Notes: generated by a model not told the origin, from the sequence alone. 42,043 nucleotides of DNA from Hallella mizrahii (GCF_009695775.1 NZ_VUNG01000036.1:1-42043); one strand, 5' to 3'; positions 1 through 9,765 are shown, numbered from the stretch's first letter. A program made the numbers and translations.

Positions 1-74
1 CCGTCTTATATAGGAAGAGCAGCTGTTCAAAATCTGATGTTCTCTCCATAAATTGTATGAATTTAAGTCGAGGA

Positions 75-106
75 CAAAAGTAACAGATTTTAAGGCTTTA
101 AGCAAT
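75..106 (-). promoter_or_regulatory. Bacteroidetes-type promoter for a gene left of the window
   Basis: On the minus strand a perfect -7 box TACTTTTG (TAnnTTTG) lies at 75-82. A partial -33 box, ATTG, lies 20 nt upstream at 103-106. It would drive a leftward gene whose start is outside the window. No gene is visible in bases 1-158. Confidence 0.35.
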
Positions 107-158
107 ACGTCATTTTTGGACGCTTACCTAAGTATCACTGTTCTAAACTGATATTTTT

Positions 159-323
159 ATGAAAACAGAATTATACATTATCATCGCCGTACTGTTTCTT
201 CTTACCGTCATCATGATCTGGTGGGGCGTTAAAACCTTCCTCGATATACGTAGAAGACAGAAAGAGTGGAGACAGCCTCACCAGCCTCACCCCCGTACCC
301 CTCTCCAAAGGAGAGGGGAGTGA
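159..323 (+). CDS. Small single-pass membrane protein, 54 aa, function unknown
   Basis: An ATG-initiated frame of 54 codons starts MKTELYIIIAV. One strongly hydrophobic segment (about residues 5-23) is followed by a basic stretch (DIRRRQKEWR), as in a small inner-membrane protein with a cytoplasmic tail. The last ~15 codons run into a low-complexity Pro/His/Arg segment made by the palindromic repeat at 277-455, so the natural C-terminus may have been replaced by repeat DNA. No family recognised. The downstream gene is convergent. It could be a chance ORF, but the membrane segment followed by positive charges argues for a real gene. Confidence 0.4.
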   Translation: MKTELYIIIAVLFLLTVIMIWWGVKTFLDIRRRQKEWRQPHQPHPRTPLQRRGE

Positions 324-455
324 TTACTCTGGCTATACCAAACTACCATAGGAAGGTACCAAGGATTAGGCTGTTTGGAGAGAGGCTGGGGGGGTGAGGC
401 TGTTAGGATGAGGTTCTTCTCTCCCTTTTAGGGAGAGCTAGAGAGGGGCTACTCC
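277..455. repeat. Imperfect inverted repeat between the small ORF and GH31
   Basis: The left arm (277-320) contains CAGCCTCACCCCC and CTCTCCaaaGGAGAG. The right arm (about 366-455) contains the complementary GGGGGGTGAGGCTG and CTCTCCcttttaGGGAGAG. It is probably a REP-like noncoding repeat that also acts as a stem-loop beyond the GH31 stop. No T-tract is visible, so it is not called a terminator. Confidence 0.5.
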
Positions 456-467
456 TTCTTCTTCTTC

Positions 468-2927
468 TCAGATCTTTACCTCGCATTTCTTGCCCGTGTA
501 TTCCACGGCCTGCTCTGCCTTTTTGCCGTTGGCGGTGACAGCGGTGATGCGGAAGTGACGGCGAGTGAGCATGCCCTTGTAAGCTCCCTTGCGGTTGCCA
601 ATGGTCAGCGTGTGCGTGGCTTCGTCATAGTCAAAGGGGATGAGCGTGTAGCGCCCCCGCTCATAATTGTAGTTGTTACCCTCGTCCTCATAGAGTTCAA
701 AGTGGCCGTTGGCTCCACAGTAGACTTTTACTTCCAAATCGTCCCACGGCTTCTCCGTGCTGTATTGCACGTCGGGTCCGAAAGGCAAGATGGCACCCGC
801 CTTGACATATACCGGCATGATGTCGATCGGGCAGAGGCGCTGGATCGTCTTGCCGCCGGCATGAGGCTGGTCGTCCCAGAAGTCATACCACAGCGTGCCT
901 TTTGGCAGATAGACCGTCGTTGGCGCTGCGGCCTTGCTGACGTCGGGATAGATCAGATGTCCGCGTTTCAAGCTGTCCTTCCATGTGTACATCGGGTCGG
1001 TGACCGGCTTGACGAGCAGGCTTCGGCCGAAGAGATACTCGTTGTTGAGCGTTGCGGCATGGCGGTCGTTGGCAAAGTCCATGACAAGCGCACGCATCAT
1101 TGTACCGCTGTGGAGCACACAGTCTGCAGCTGAACTGTAGGTATAGGGCAGCAGGCGGTAGCGCAGACGGATGTATTTCACGATAGCGTCGTAGCACCAG
1201 TCGCCGGCTTTTCCAAAACGATAGAGCTCGCTGACCATCGGCGACGAGCAGTGGTTGCGCATCAGCGGCATGAAGGCACCCCATTCCATCCAACGTGTTT
1301 GCAGTTCCTGCAAGGCAGGATTGTGGGGATCCTGCTCAAACTCCCAATAGAAGAAACCACCGAGGTCTGTATTCCAATAGGGAATGCCGCAGAGTGAATA
1401 GTTCAGTCCTGATGGAATCTGTTGCTTCATCTCCTGCCACGAGGCGAGGATGTCGCCGCTCCACGAGAATGTGCCGTAGTGCTGGATGCCGAAGGAAGCA
1501 CTGCGTGTCATCATCAGCGCACGTTTAGCGTTGCCCTCTTTGGTGGCACGCTGATGGTCGTAGATGCCCTTGTTGTGCACGAGTGGGAAAGCATTCTTCA
1601 CGCTTCTCCACGATCCGTCGGCCGTCATCCAGTCGTCGTCACCGGGCTTTTCGAAGTGGTCGGGCTCTGAGGAGTCGGTCCACCAAGCGTCAAATCCCAT
1701 CTTCTGCAAGTGGGACAGATACCTCCAATAGATGTCGCGAGCTTTCGGATTAAAGGCATCGTAGACCTTCACACCCTGATTTCTCGGCCACGTGTCGAAG
1801 GGATAGAGGGCACCGATGGCGTTGAGCTCTTTGTATTGCTCGGTCCACGGACCGAAGTTGGCCCAGATGGAGATCATCAGATGGCCGTTGTTGCGGTGAA
1901 CATAGTCTACCATTTCCTGCGGACTCTTGATGCGTGGCTGCTGAGGCTTCAAGTTTTTCATGTCACCGGGCAAATAGCGTTGCCAGGCAGGATCACCCAC
2001 CTTATTAATATAGTAAGGGTTCATGAAGCGCATGGCATTCCAGTTGGAATCGCATCCCCAGTATTGCCAGTCCTGTACCATCGCGTCGACAGGAATCTTC
2101 AGCTCACGGTATTTGTCGAGCACACCGACGAGTTCGTCACTGGTCTTATAGCGTTCGCGACACTGCCAGAAGCCCATGGCCCACAGTGGCGGCAGTGTAG
2201 CCTGTCCTGAGAGTTCACGTATGGAAGCGATGACGCCGTCGGCCGTGCCGTCGCGATAGAGGAAGTAGTAGTCGATAAACGGTGCCACCTCACTGCTCAT
2301 CGTTGTCTCCGCAGCAGTGTCGTCGAACAGCGATCGTCCGGCATTGTCCCAATAGAGACCGTAGCCTTTGCCGCTGAGGAAGAAAGGAATAGATATATAT
2401 GTGTTGTGGTTCCACATCTCCACCTTCTGTCCGCGGTGGCTCATGAGCGTGTCACGAAGTTGTCCGAGTCCGTATACGGCCTCATCGTCTGCCAGTCGGA
2501 AACCTTGTCTGACCTGGTACTTTCCGTGGTCCACCTCGTGGGTGCAAGGTGTGAAGAGACTACCGGTGGCTTGCAGCAGTTCCTTGCCTTTGTTGTCGGC
2601 AAAGGTGATATAGCCCGTCCGTAGGTCGAGGGTGGCATTGAGCATCGACGAGCGAAGCGTGAGCTTGCCGTCACGCTCTTCCTCGGTGATGGTCCCGACG
2701 ACGTTCTGCCCGGGTTTCAGCAGCACTGAGTAACTCTTTTTCTGAATGTTTGTGTCCGTACCTGGAAATACTCTCACGCGCACGATCGATGGTGAGCAGA
2801 AGCTCAACTCGGTGGCGTGTCCGTCGACTACACGGCAGATGCCGGTAAGGTTTTTACGTTTGGCAGCATGAAGCGGCAGCAACAGTGCCAGCAAGAGCAC
2901 CAAAAGGATAGTCTTTTGTTTTGTCAT
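468..2927 (-). CDS. GH31 family glycosidase (alpha-xylosidase or alpha-glucosidase), exported
   Basis: 819 aa with a Sec signal peptide (residues 1-21, MTKQK then Leu-rich, ending LHA). An N-terminal galactose-mutarotase-like beta-domain (about 25-245) precedes a (beta/alpha)8 barrel (about 246-590) with the GH31 nucleophile motif WWTDSSEPD (Asp418) and acid/base region SWSGDI (Asp492). Beta-sandwich domains, including a DUF5110-like one, complete the protein. GH31 enzymes are retaining exo-alpha-glycosidases. In a locus with GH5 and SusCD the likely job is removal of alpha-xylosyl side chains from xyloglucan oligosaccharides in the periplasm. It lacks the PA14 insertion of several characterised alpha-xylosidases, so alpha-glucosidase is a real alternative. 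It has its own promoter (2963-2994) and is separated from the SGBP gene by a terminator, so it is a separate transcription unit. Confidence 0.85.
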   Translation of the reverse strand: MTKQKTILLVLLLALLLPLHAAKRKNLTGICRVVDGHATELSFCSPSIVRVRVFPGTDTNIQKKSYSVLLKPGQNVVGTITEEERDGKLTLRSSMLNATLDLRTGYITFADNKGKELLQATGSLFTPCTHEVDHGKYQVRQGFRLADDEAVYGLGQLRDTLMSHRGQKVEMWNHNTYISIPFFLSGKGYGLYWDNAGRSLFDDTAAETTMSSEVAPFIDYYFLYRDGTADGVIASIRELSGQATLPPLWAMGFWQCRERYKTSDELVGVLDKYRELKIPVDAMVQDWQYWGCDSNWNAMRFMNPYYINKVGDPAWQRYLPGDMKNLKPQQPRIKSPQEMVDYVHRNNGHLMISIWANFGPWTEQYKELNAIGALYPFDTWPRNQGVKVYDAFNPKARDIYWRYLSHLQKMGFDAWWTDSSEPDHFEKPGDDDWMTADGSWRSVKNAFPLVHNKGIYDHQRATKEGNAKRALMMTRSASFGIQHYGTFSWSGDILASWQEMKQQIPSGLNYSLCGIPYWNTDLGGFFYWEFEQDPHNPALQELQTRWMEWGAFMPLMRNHCSSPMVSELYRFGKAGDWCYDAIVKYIRLRYRLLPYTYSSAADCVLHSGTMMRALVMDFANDRHAATLNNEYLFGRSLLVKPVTDPMYTWKDSLKRGHLIYPDVSKAAAPTTVYLPKGTLWYDFWDDQPHAGGKTIQRLCPIDIMPVYVKAGAILPFGPDVQYSTEKPWDDLEVKVYCGANGHFELYEDEGNNYNYERGRYTLIPFDYDEATHTLTIGNRKGAYKGMLTRRHFRITAVTANGKKAEQAVEYTGKKCEVKI

Positions 2928-2962
2928 ATCATTGATTTGTTTAGGAATAGTCTTCTCGATCG

Positions 2963-2994
2963 CAAAGATAAGGCATTTCCTTCAATAAGCCAAA
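2963..2994 (-). promoter_or_regulatory. Promoter of the GH31 gene
   Basis: On the minus strand TTTG (2991-2994), a 20-nt spacer and TATCTTTG (2963-2970) make a perfect Bacteroidetes sigma-ABfr promoter. The start codon follows about 30 nt further on. The rest of the 2928-3353 gap is AT-rich and contains only this promoter and the terminator at 3295-3334. Confidence 0.75.
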
Positions 2995-3294
2995 GAAAAG
3001 CAAGAAAATGTATGGCAAACAGGGCTTTATTTGATAGGAAGTAATGATAAAAAAGCAAAGTAACAAAGCAAGAGATATTTTATGAAGTTTTAGGCATAAC
3101 AAATAAGTTCGTACCCAATATTATTCATAGACATTCAATCTGCTAAGTGGAATTGAATCCCCACACATGAATTTCCCGCAAACTATTTATTTAGTATTGA
3201 TTTTTTTGAGAAATTCATCGTTCATTCCTGGTCATCCATTTGATAAAAAAGGATTTTGGGGGGCACGTAAATAAATAATGTGATATAGGGAAAT

Positions 3295-3334
3295 AAACAA
3301 AAATCCCTCACAACCACTATGCGTTGTGAGGGAT
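3295..3334 (-). terminator. Terminator after the SGBP gene
   Basis: A perfect 12-bp stem ATCCCTCACAAC (3303-3314) / GTTGTGAGGGAT (3323-3334) with an 8-nt loop is followed on the minus strand by a T-rich tract (3295-3302). It lies just after the stop at 3354 and ends the susC-susD-SGBP operon. A T-run also follows on the plus strand (3341-3347), so it could work both ways. Confidence 0.75.
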
Positions 3335-3353
3335 AAGTCGTTTTTTTGTAGGT

Positions 3354-4352
3354 TTATTCCACCGTCACCTTAGTGATGGTGTATCCGTTACCAACCATCA
3401 GGAAACCGTTTTGATCCTTGAGAAGTTGGATGGAGAGGTCGGTGAGCTCGTACTCGAGTACCTGACTGCCACTGATCGTGATGTCACCACGCTCGGGATC
3501 TCCCTTGCCCGTGAGCAGGTTGTTCCACCATGCTGTGGTTGCTGTACCCTGACCATCGCCGTTGACATAGACTTTCAGGATTGTACCAGCGTGGACATGG
3601 TTGATGAAGTCGTCCTTGAGCGCGTCGAACGGTGTACCCCACGTGACGTTGAAGCTGCCTTCCCACAGCGTCTCGCTCTTGTCAGGATACGGCTCGTTGG
3701 TGATTTTGATCGTGCCGCCGCCATACTGCTGTCCGGCAGCGTCCTGGAGCACCACACGGTAGTCGCCCTCAGCCAGATCGGCCGGCACGGTGAGCGTCAG
3801 ATTGCCGTTTACGGCACTGACGATGGCAGCCTCTTTGCCACCGATGAACACTTTGGCCACCTTGTCGAGGTGGGTGCAGCCGTGGATCGTGGTCTTGGCT
3901 CCCGGTGCCACCCACAGATCCTTGGCCTTGGTACCCAACACAGGATCGCCGTCGGCGGGCGTGATCACCACACGTGTCGTGCGTGAGGTGGAGAGTCCCT
4001 TGGTCGTTGTGGCCACGATCTTCAGTTCATGGTCACCGGCGAGCAACGGCTGGTCGATAGAGTCGCCCTCGTGGATAAGCTGTCCGTCGAGGTACCACGA
4101 TATCGTCGTGTAGTCGCGTGGCGTAGCGATGATGTTAAACACGAAATTACTGGTACGGCTTTGCGTGACGAGTGCCTGTGGCTGACCATCCTTCCACTCA
4201 GGGATGTTGGTGTTGAGGATGCGCGGTGCGTCGGTCTCCTCGGCAGTGAAGAACGGATCATCGTCGGAAGAGCAGGCTGTGAACGCTGTGGCGGCACAGG
4301 CCATCATCAGCAGTCCGAAAGCACGCAGAGCGATATGCTTGATTGTTTTCAT
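3354..4352 (-). CDS. IPT-domain surface glycan-binding lipoprotein (SGBP-B-like)
   Basis: 332 aa. A lipoprotein signal with lipobox FTAC (Cys27) is followed by Ser/Asp residues (CSSDDD), which suits surface export in Bacteroidetes. Residues ~40-132 form an Ig-like domain (ISWYLDGQLIHEGD). Residues ~136-218 look like an IPT/TIG domain (TTIHGCTHLDKVAKVFIGG). Residues ~225-332 form a beta-sandwich module with several Trp (LWEGSFNVTW, AWWNNLL) that resembles the C-terminal module of the GH5 at 10575. It is third in the operon after susC and susD, 79 bp after the susD stop, the usual slot for a second surface glycan-binding protein. It probably holds the polysaccharide at the surface for the GH5 enzyme. 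The ligand is inferred from context. Confidence 0.75.
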   Translation of the reverse strand: MKTIKHIALRAFGLLMMACAATAFTACSSDDDPFFTAEETDAPRILNTNIPEWKDGQPQALVTQSRTSNFVFNIIATPRDYTTISWYLDGQLIHEGDSIDQPLLAGDHELKIVATTTKGLSTSRTTRVVITPADGDPVLGTKAKDLWVAPGAKTTIHGCTHLDKVAKVFIGGKEAAIVSAVNGNLTLTVPADLAEGDYRVVLQDAAGQQYGGGTIKITNEPYPDKSETLWEGSFNVTWGTPFDALKDDFINHVHAGTILKVYVNGDGQGTATTAWWNNLLTGKGDPERGDITISGSQVLEYELTDLSIQLLKDQNGFLMVGNGYTITKVTVE

Positions 4353-4431
4353 GGTTGTCGTTGTCTTGAATTGTTTGTTGTTCTATTGGCCCGGCAGGCT
4401 GCATGGCGCTGTCGGACCAGGTCGATGAAGT

Positions 4432-6186
4432 CTATTTGACATTGATGTCCTTGGTGTCCCACCACAGGCGGTGGTGCCAGTCGTCGTTGCCGCCCATACG
4501 CTGCAGTGCCTCGTCGTAGTGCTTGCTGTTGTATTTCGACTCGAGCATCGGGTACTTCAGGCGTACCGGCGTGGTGAGATTCTTGTCGTCGTAGGTGAAG
4601 TCGCTCTCGAACTTAGCCAGTTTTGAGCGATCCTTGAGCACCGGATAGTCGCTGCGGCGCAGGTTTGCCCAAGCCTCGGCGGGGTTCATCATGTGCAGGA
4701 TCCAAGCCTGCGTGTTGATGGTTTCCTTAGGATTGTTGCCGAGCGGGTTGGCAGCTATGAACTTGCTGATTTCTTCGTCGGAGATCTTCTCCGATGCCGT
4801 GAGATAGTAATCGTTGAGCATCTTCATCGAGGCGCGCACGCCGTCGTCGTAGAGCTGTTCGGCGTCGCCACTGACATTCCATCCTTTGGTCTTGGCCTCC
4901 GCCTTGAGGAAGTCGACTTCGGCCGAGGTGATGAGAATGCCGGGACGGTCAGGCATCTCGAAGTCGATGTTGAGCGCGGGTCGCATCATGCGTGCATTGA
5001 AATTGCTTTGGTCATATCCTGCAGCAGGATCGTCCTTGACCAGCTTATCCAAAGTAGGAATCTCGGAGTTGGCCGGAGCGTTGATCCAGTTGTTCCACCA
5101 TGCAGCTCCCGGATCACAGGGTGCCTCTGCGGTATTGCTGCGCTTGAGGTAAGCGACCACCTCGTCGGTGAGATCGTGGTTGCCCTCGCGGTCGGGCGTA
5201 ATCTCAGAGCGCTTCGTGTTGATGTAGTGGCGGCAGATACGGTACAGGCGTGGATCGCCAGTCTGTTGCATCAAATCAAAGAAAGTGGAACTAATGAACG
5301 TCGGGGACGTAGGATCCTGGCCGTAGAGGATCTCGCCGAGCGCGTTGACGCGGAAGTCATACTCCTCAGCGCCCTTATAGAGCGTAAAGGGCTCGTTGGC
5401 ATAGATGACGTAAGCGTTTTGCGAGGCGTCGGTGATGTAGCCGTGCGGATCATTGAGCGCTGCCTCGAACTCCTGCTTTGCTTTCTCGGGATTGACGTCG
5501 GAGATGCGCATGGCAAAGCGCAGGCGCAGACTGTTGGCATAGCGTTGCCAAGCCTGGCGGTCACCCTTGAGACTGGTCACGTCGCCCGTGATGCGGTCGT
5601 TGGCATTGTCGAGTTGGTCGACACAAGCCTTGAGCTCTGTGAAGAACGCGTTGTAGATATCCTCCTGCTTGTCATAGACGGGGTTGGAGATGCCTTTGAT
5701 ATATCCCAGTCCGGCTTCCGAGCAGGGGATGTCGCCATAGGTGTCGGTGAGCACCGACATCAGGTAGACACGGTGGATGCGCAGTGCAGCGTTGAGGGCG
5801 GGCTGGCCTTCCTGTGTGGCGTTGATGGCGTCGACGAGGTTTTTGATGGCCACGGAGTAGTAGCGATCCCAGAGCAGACGACTCTGGTCGTCGTTGGCGT
5901 GTACACTTCCGGCATAGTTAGTCACGTTCCAGGCACCGGCGAAGTGCTGTGTGAACCCAGTGATATAGCTTCGGTAGGTGTCCATGAGGCTAAAGTCGCC
6001 GTAGGTCTGCAGCAGTGCCGTAGTCAGCTGGTTGTTGGGGTCGATGGTCTCGCTCTTGCTGTCATCGGTGTTGACAGAAGCCATGTGATCATCGGAGCAC
6101 GATGTCATCACGCCGCACGCCAGAGGCAATGCGAAGGCCAGAGAGAGCAGACCCTTAGCTGTATGTTTCTTGATGAGTGATTTCAT
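4432..6186 (-). CDS. susD: SusD-like outer-membrane glycan-binding lipoprotein
   Basis: 584 aa from the ATG at 6186. That start puts MKSLIKKHTAKG and the lipobox MTSC in a normal lipoprotein signal; an upstream in-frame start at 6228 would add 14 residues before it. The body has the TPR-rich SusD fold with family features such as NAALRIHRVYLMSVLTDTYGDIP and YANSLRLRFAMRISDVNPEKA. It lies 49 bp after susC and should cap that transporter (pedal-bin mechanism), delivering oligosaccharides. This is the SusD_2/SusD-like subfamily with KAEAKTKGW near the C-terminal half. Substrate is probably xyloglucan oligosaccharide, inferred from neighbours. Confidence 0.9.
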   Translation of the reverse strand: MKSLIKKHTAKGLLSLAFALPLACGVMTSCSDDHMASVNTDDSKSETIDPNNQLTTALLQTYGDFSLMDTYRSYITGFTQHFAGAWNVTNYAGSVHANDDQSRLLWDRYYSVAIKNLVDAINATQEGQPALNAALRIHRVYLMSVLTDTYGDIPCSEAGLGYIKGISNPVYDKQEDIYNAFFTELKACVDQLDNANDRITGDVTSLKGDRQAWQRYANSLRLRFAMRISDVNPEKAKQEFEAALNDPHGYITDASQNAYVIYANEPFTLYKGAEEYDFRVNALGEILYGQDPTSPTFISSTFFDLMQQTGDPRLYRICRHYINTKRSEITPDREGNHDLTDEVVAYLKRSNTAEAPCDPGAAWWNNWINAPANSEIPTLDKLVKDDPAAGYDQSNFNARMMRPALNIDFEMPDRPGILITSAEVDFLKAEAKTKGWNVSGDAEQLYDDGVRASMKMLNDYYLTASEKISDEEISKFIAANPLGNNPKETINTQAWILHMMNPAEAWANLRRSDYPVLKDRSKLAKFESDFTYDDKNLTTPVRLKYPMLESKYNSKHYDEALQRMGGNDDWHHRLWWDTKDINVK

Positions 6187-6235
6187 GATAGCTTGATATT
6201 TTAGGAATGGAGCCGTTGTGGCTGCCATTCGTTGT

Positions 6236-9200
6236 TTAGAACTTCACGTTGACGTTGAGGCCGTAGCTGCGGCGGGAGGGCAGAGAGCCATACTCCAGTC
6301 CGAGTCCGGAGGTGTTGTAGCCGGAGTCGGGGTCGATGTTGGGGATATTTTTCCACACGATGAACGGGTTGCGGGCTACGAAGCTAACGGTGAGTCCTTT
6401 GACGAAGCTGCCCAGCATCTTCTCGGGGAAGGTATAGCCGAAGGTGATCTCACGGCACTTGACATAGGAGTTGTCATAGATAAACATCGAAGGAGCGTTG
6501 TCGGCAGCACTCTTCCAATAGGCTTCGGGGTTGACGGGGATGTCGTTAGCCTTGAAGCTGCCGTCGGCCTGCTCGATGACACCTGGAACAACATAGCCGC
6601 GGGCCTTGCCCTCAGCGCGCCACTCTGCAATGGTCTTTCCGGCGGCGAGACGTGCTTCCTCGGACTGATACCACTCCTCACGTCCGGCGAGTGTCTCCTT
6701 GGCCTTACCGGTCTGGTAGGCCGAGCGCATGGACATGGAGAAGAGATCAGCGCCAACCTTTACGTCGAAGGAAGCCGAAAGACGGAAGTTCTTGTAGGAG
6801 AAGGTGGTGTACCAACCGCCTGTCCAGTCCCAAGAAGCGTTGCCGAGCACGTGGGTCTTGTCGTCGATGATCGGCATACCGGTCTCAGAGTTGATGATGA
6901 CCTGACCGTCAGCGGTGCGCTTGAAGTCCTTGCCGACGATGGAACCATAGTTCTGTCCGACCTCAGCACCGACGCTCACGCCGCACCAGGTGGCCTTCTC
7001 AAGCTCGAAATAGTCCATGCCGTCGACGAGCTTCTTCACCTTATTATTATTTTTGGAGAAGTTCACGCCCAAGTCCCAAGCGAAGTCCTTGAGTTGCAGT
7101 GCACGTCCGTTGAGGGCAATCTCCACGCCGCGGTTCTGAATCTCACCGGCGTTGATGAGTCGGTTGGCATAGCCGCTGGTGGAAGAGGAAGCCAGACGGA
7201 TGATCTGATCGCGCGAGTTCTGATTGTAGTAAGTGACGTCGAGTCCCATGCGATAGTTGAAGAACTTCATCTCCAAACCGAGCTCATAGGAGCTGGTCAT
7301 CGTAGGCTTGAGGTCCTTGTTGGGCTGCGTGTAGTTGTTGATCATGCCGATGGTAAAGCCCGGATAACTGTACTTTGCCGTAGCGTAGTTCAGCGCGAGC
7401 TGATAAGGATCGGTGTCGCTACCCACCTTTGCCCAAGAGGCGCGCACCTTACCAAAGCTGATGATGTGCTTGTTCTTGATGAATTCCGAGAACACCATGC
7501 TGCCCGATACAGAAGGATAGACGTAGGTGTTGTGGTCAAGAGGCAGGGTAGAACTCTTGTCGCCACGCAGCGTGCCCTCGAGATAATAGGTATGCTTATA
7601 TCCCAGCGAGGCACTGCCGTAGAGTGAGTTGATCTGCTTCTTATAAGTGTCTTGCTGTACATGTTGCTCGGAGTAGTTCATGATCGTCTCCAAGTTCATC
7701 ATCTGCTGGTTGAGCCCCTTCATGGTGTAGGTCTTGTTGTCGACCTTGAAGATGTTGCCGCCCAGTGTAGCGTTGAGGTCAAAGTCGCCCCAGCTATGGT
7801 TGTAGAGCATGAGGAGCTCGGCGTTGAGCGTGCGGTTGTGGAACACCTGATTGGTCAGTGAACCGGCAGCTTGGCCCGGCGTGGTCTTTGCCACGAAGTC
7901 GTCGAAGGTCATGTTGTTGATGTCTGTACCCACAGTTCCCTGGAGTTTCAGTCCTTCGGCAATGTTCCAGATAGCCTTACCGGTAAAGCGGAATACATCC
8001 TTGGCGGAAGTATTCTTGTTCTTGTACAGGTCCCAGTACGGGTTCTTGTTGTATTGGTCGAGTCCGTTCCAGTTGGCGTAGGTGCCGTCGGCGTTCTGAT
8101 AGGTGCGCAACCACGCCTGGTTGTAGGTGGAGGCGAGCGTCATCAGGTTCTTGCCGACATTGCTCTGTGAGTCGCCGAGTGCCGGACGGTTCTTCACATT
8201 CTCGCGTGTGTAGTTGGCGGTGAAGTCAAAGTCTACGGGTCCGGCCGATGTGGTGGCACGCAGGTTGAAGTTGTCGCGGTTCATGTGGGTGTTGGGCAGG
8301 ATGTCCTTGTTGCGCATGTCGGTCATGGAGAAGCGCACGCCTGTCTTACCCGAACTGACGGAGAGCACGGCGGTGTTTTGTGCGGTGAGACCCGTGCGGA
8401 AGAAGTTCGAGGTGTTGTTGGGCCAGATCTGGAAAGGACGCTGCTGACCGTCGAAGTACTTCACAAGGTAGTCGTCGGCCTTCGGTCCCCAGCTCATGTT
8501 GGTACCGGAAGTGGTTGTTTCGAGATACTGTCCGCCGTTGCCCATACCATAGACCTGCTGGATGTTGTCCCATTTTGCCAGCTGCTTGTCCATGGTGATG
8601 CTACCGTTGTACTCCACGCTTACCTTGTCCTTGGCAGCTTTCTTTGTGGTGATGAGGATTACACCATGGGAGGCGCGGCTGCCGTAGAGTGCTGAGGCAG
8701 CAGGACCTTTAAGGACGGTCATCGTCTCGATGTCGTCGGGGTTGATAGCCGAGATGCCGTCACCGAGGTCGTAACCGCCTGCCTGTCCTGCACTGCCGAA
8801 GTTGGTATTGTCCAAAGGCACGCCGTCGACGACATAGAGCGGCTGGTTGTTGCCCGTCATCTCGGTGTTGCCACGGAGCAGCACGCGTGTGGAACCGCTG
8901 GCACCACCAGCCGTGTTCTGCACCACGAGGCCGGCGACCTTACCGGCGAGCGAGTTGATGACATTGGTCTCCTTTGCTTTCGTGAGTTCTTCGCCTTTGA
9001 TCTCACTGAGACCGTAGCCCAGTGCCTTGCGGTCGCGCTTGATGCCAAGCGCGGTGACGACAATCTCCTTGAGGTTTTTGCTGTCCTCGCTGAGGGTGAC
9101 CTTCATGCCTGCTGCGGCTTTCACGGTCTTGGGCTGATAACCCAGATAAGAGATGACGAGTTCTGTGCCGGGTGACACGTCGATGGAGAAGTGTCCGTCC

Positions 9201-9415
9201 ATGTCGGTGACAGCACCTTGGTTTTTACCTTTCACCATCACGCTGGCGCCGATGATGGGTTCATTGCCGTCGGTGACGGTACCCTGGATGGCATGGCTCT
9301 GTTGCGTGGTGCTCACTCCCGGAGTCTCAGCACTGAAAGCAGGCTGGACGTTGAGAGCAAGAAGAGCGGCGCAGACGCTGGTCATGCACAGAAGATTCCG
9401 ATTACTTTTCTTCAT
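6236..9415 (-). CDS. susC: SusC-like TonB-dependent oligosaccharide transporter (glycan PUL)
   Basis: 1059 aa. A signal peptide (MKKSNRNLL... to AFSA) precedes a carboxypeptidase-D-like beta-sandwich (about 42-117, QGTVTDGNEPIIGASVMVKG), a TonB box region (LKEIVVTALGI), a plug domain (LYVVDGVPLDN, SALYGSRASHGVILITTKK) and a 22-strand barrel ending in the aromatic-terminated NVKF. It is first in the susC-susD-SGBP operon. The likely regulator is the HTCS at 12421. The upstream region carries a perfect -7 box without a good -33 box, which would fit activator dependence. Its N-terminal region differs clearly from the two near-identical SusC N-termini at 26035 and 28424, so it does not take part in that inversion system. 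Confidence 0.93.
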   Translation of the reverse strand: MKKSNRNLLCMTSVCAALLALNVQPAFSAETPGVSTTQQSHAIQGTVTDGNEPIIGASVMVKGKNQGAVTDMDGHFSIDVSPGTELVISYLGYQPKTVKAAAGMKVTLSEDSKNLKEIVVTALGIKRDRKALGYGLSEIKGEELTKAKETNVINSLAGKVAGLVVQNTAGGASGSTRVLLRGNTEMTGNNQPLYVVDGVPLDNTNFGSAGQAGGYDLGDGISAINPDDIETMTVLKGPAASALYGSRASHGVILITTKKAAKDKVSVEYNGSITMDKQLAKWDNIQQVYGMGNGGQYLETTTSGTNMSWGPKADDYLVKYFDGQQRPFQIWPNNTSNFFRTGLTAQNTAVLSVSSGKTGVRFSMTDMRNKDILPNTHMNRDNFNLRATTSAGPVDFDFTANYTRENVKNRPALGDSQSNVGKNLMTLASTYNQAWLRTYQNADGTYANWNGLDQYNKNPYWDLYKNKNTSAKDVFRFTGKAIWNIAEGLKLQGTVGTDINNMTFDDFVAKTTPGQAAGSLTNQVFHNRTLNAELLMLYNHSWGDFDLNATLGGNIFKVDNKTYTMKGLNQQMMNLETIMNYSEQHVQQDTYKKQINSLYGSASLGYKHTYYLEGTLRGDKSSTLPLDHNTYVYPSVSGSMVFSEFIKNKHIISFGKVRASWAKVGSDTDPYQLALNYATAKYSYPGFTIGMINNYTQPNKDLKPTMTSSYELGLEMKFFNYRMGLDVTYYNQNSRDQIIRLASSSTSGYANRLINAGEIQNRGVEIALNGRALQLKDFAWDLGVNFSKNNNKVKKLVDGMDYFELEKATWCGVSVGAEVGQNYGSIVGKDFKRTADGQVIINSETGMPIIDDKTHVLGNASWDWTGGWYTTFSYKNFRLSASFDVKVGADLFSMSMRSAYQTGKAKETLAGREEWYQSEEARLAAGKTIAEWRAEGKARGYVVPGVIEQADGSFKANDIPVNPEAYWKSAADNAPSMFIYDNSYVKCREITFGYTFPEKMLGSFVKGLTVSFVARNPFIVWKNIPNIDPDSGYNTSGLGLEYGSLPSRRSYGLNVNVKF

Positions 9416-9463
9416 TGTCTGTATACTTAGGTTTTACTTATTTCGGTGTTATTAAGCTGGTTG

Positions 9464-9471
9464 CAAAGTTA
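9464..9471 (-). promoter_or_regulatory. -7 box of the glycan-PUL susC promoter
   Basis: TAACTTTG on the minus strand matches TAnnTTTG. No TTTG is found 19-21 nt upstream, consistent with a promoter that needs an activator such as the HTCS. The leader would be about 45 nt. Confidence 0.5.
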
Positions 9472-9554
9472 GGTTTTATATGTCTGACAGAGGTTAGAAT
9501 ACTGACAATGAAGGTTTCGTAGCTGACAAACTTGCTGATCCATACACCGATACA

Positions 9555-9765
9555 ACGCAAACATCCCTCCGGCTCTATGGCGTGAGACACGTTGGGAGCA
9601 GGAGGGATGAAGCTGTTATCCCGAAATCTAAGAAACCTTTTATATGTATCAATTGTTGAACGAAGCAATCTTATCTTGCGAGACAGAGCTGACGGTCCTT
9701 GATGATCAGACCGCGAAAGCTGTCGGGAACGGTTCTGCCGGTAAGGTCGTAGCACCTCTGCTGAC
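9555..9765. repeat. Left copy of the GH5 3'-end direct repeat
   Basis: Bases 9591-9765 are identical over 175 bp to 10495-10669. Bases 9555-9590 are a diverged continuation with a ~13-bp insertion. The copy holds the last ~31 codons and stop of GH5 (stop at 9671-9673, minus strand) and downstream sequence including a GGAGGGATG/CATCCCTCC stem-loop. It is therefore a GH5 3' remnant stranded upstream of susC. Confidence 0.9.

Noticed and set aside
4693..7627. Long plus-strand frames (495 and 469 aa) opposite susD and susC
   Set aside because: They are antisense shadows of well-supported susD and susC genes with typical shadow composition (Val/Ala/Gly/His-rich).
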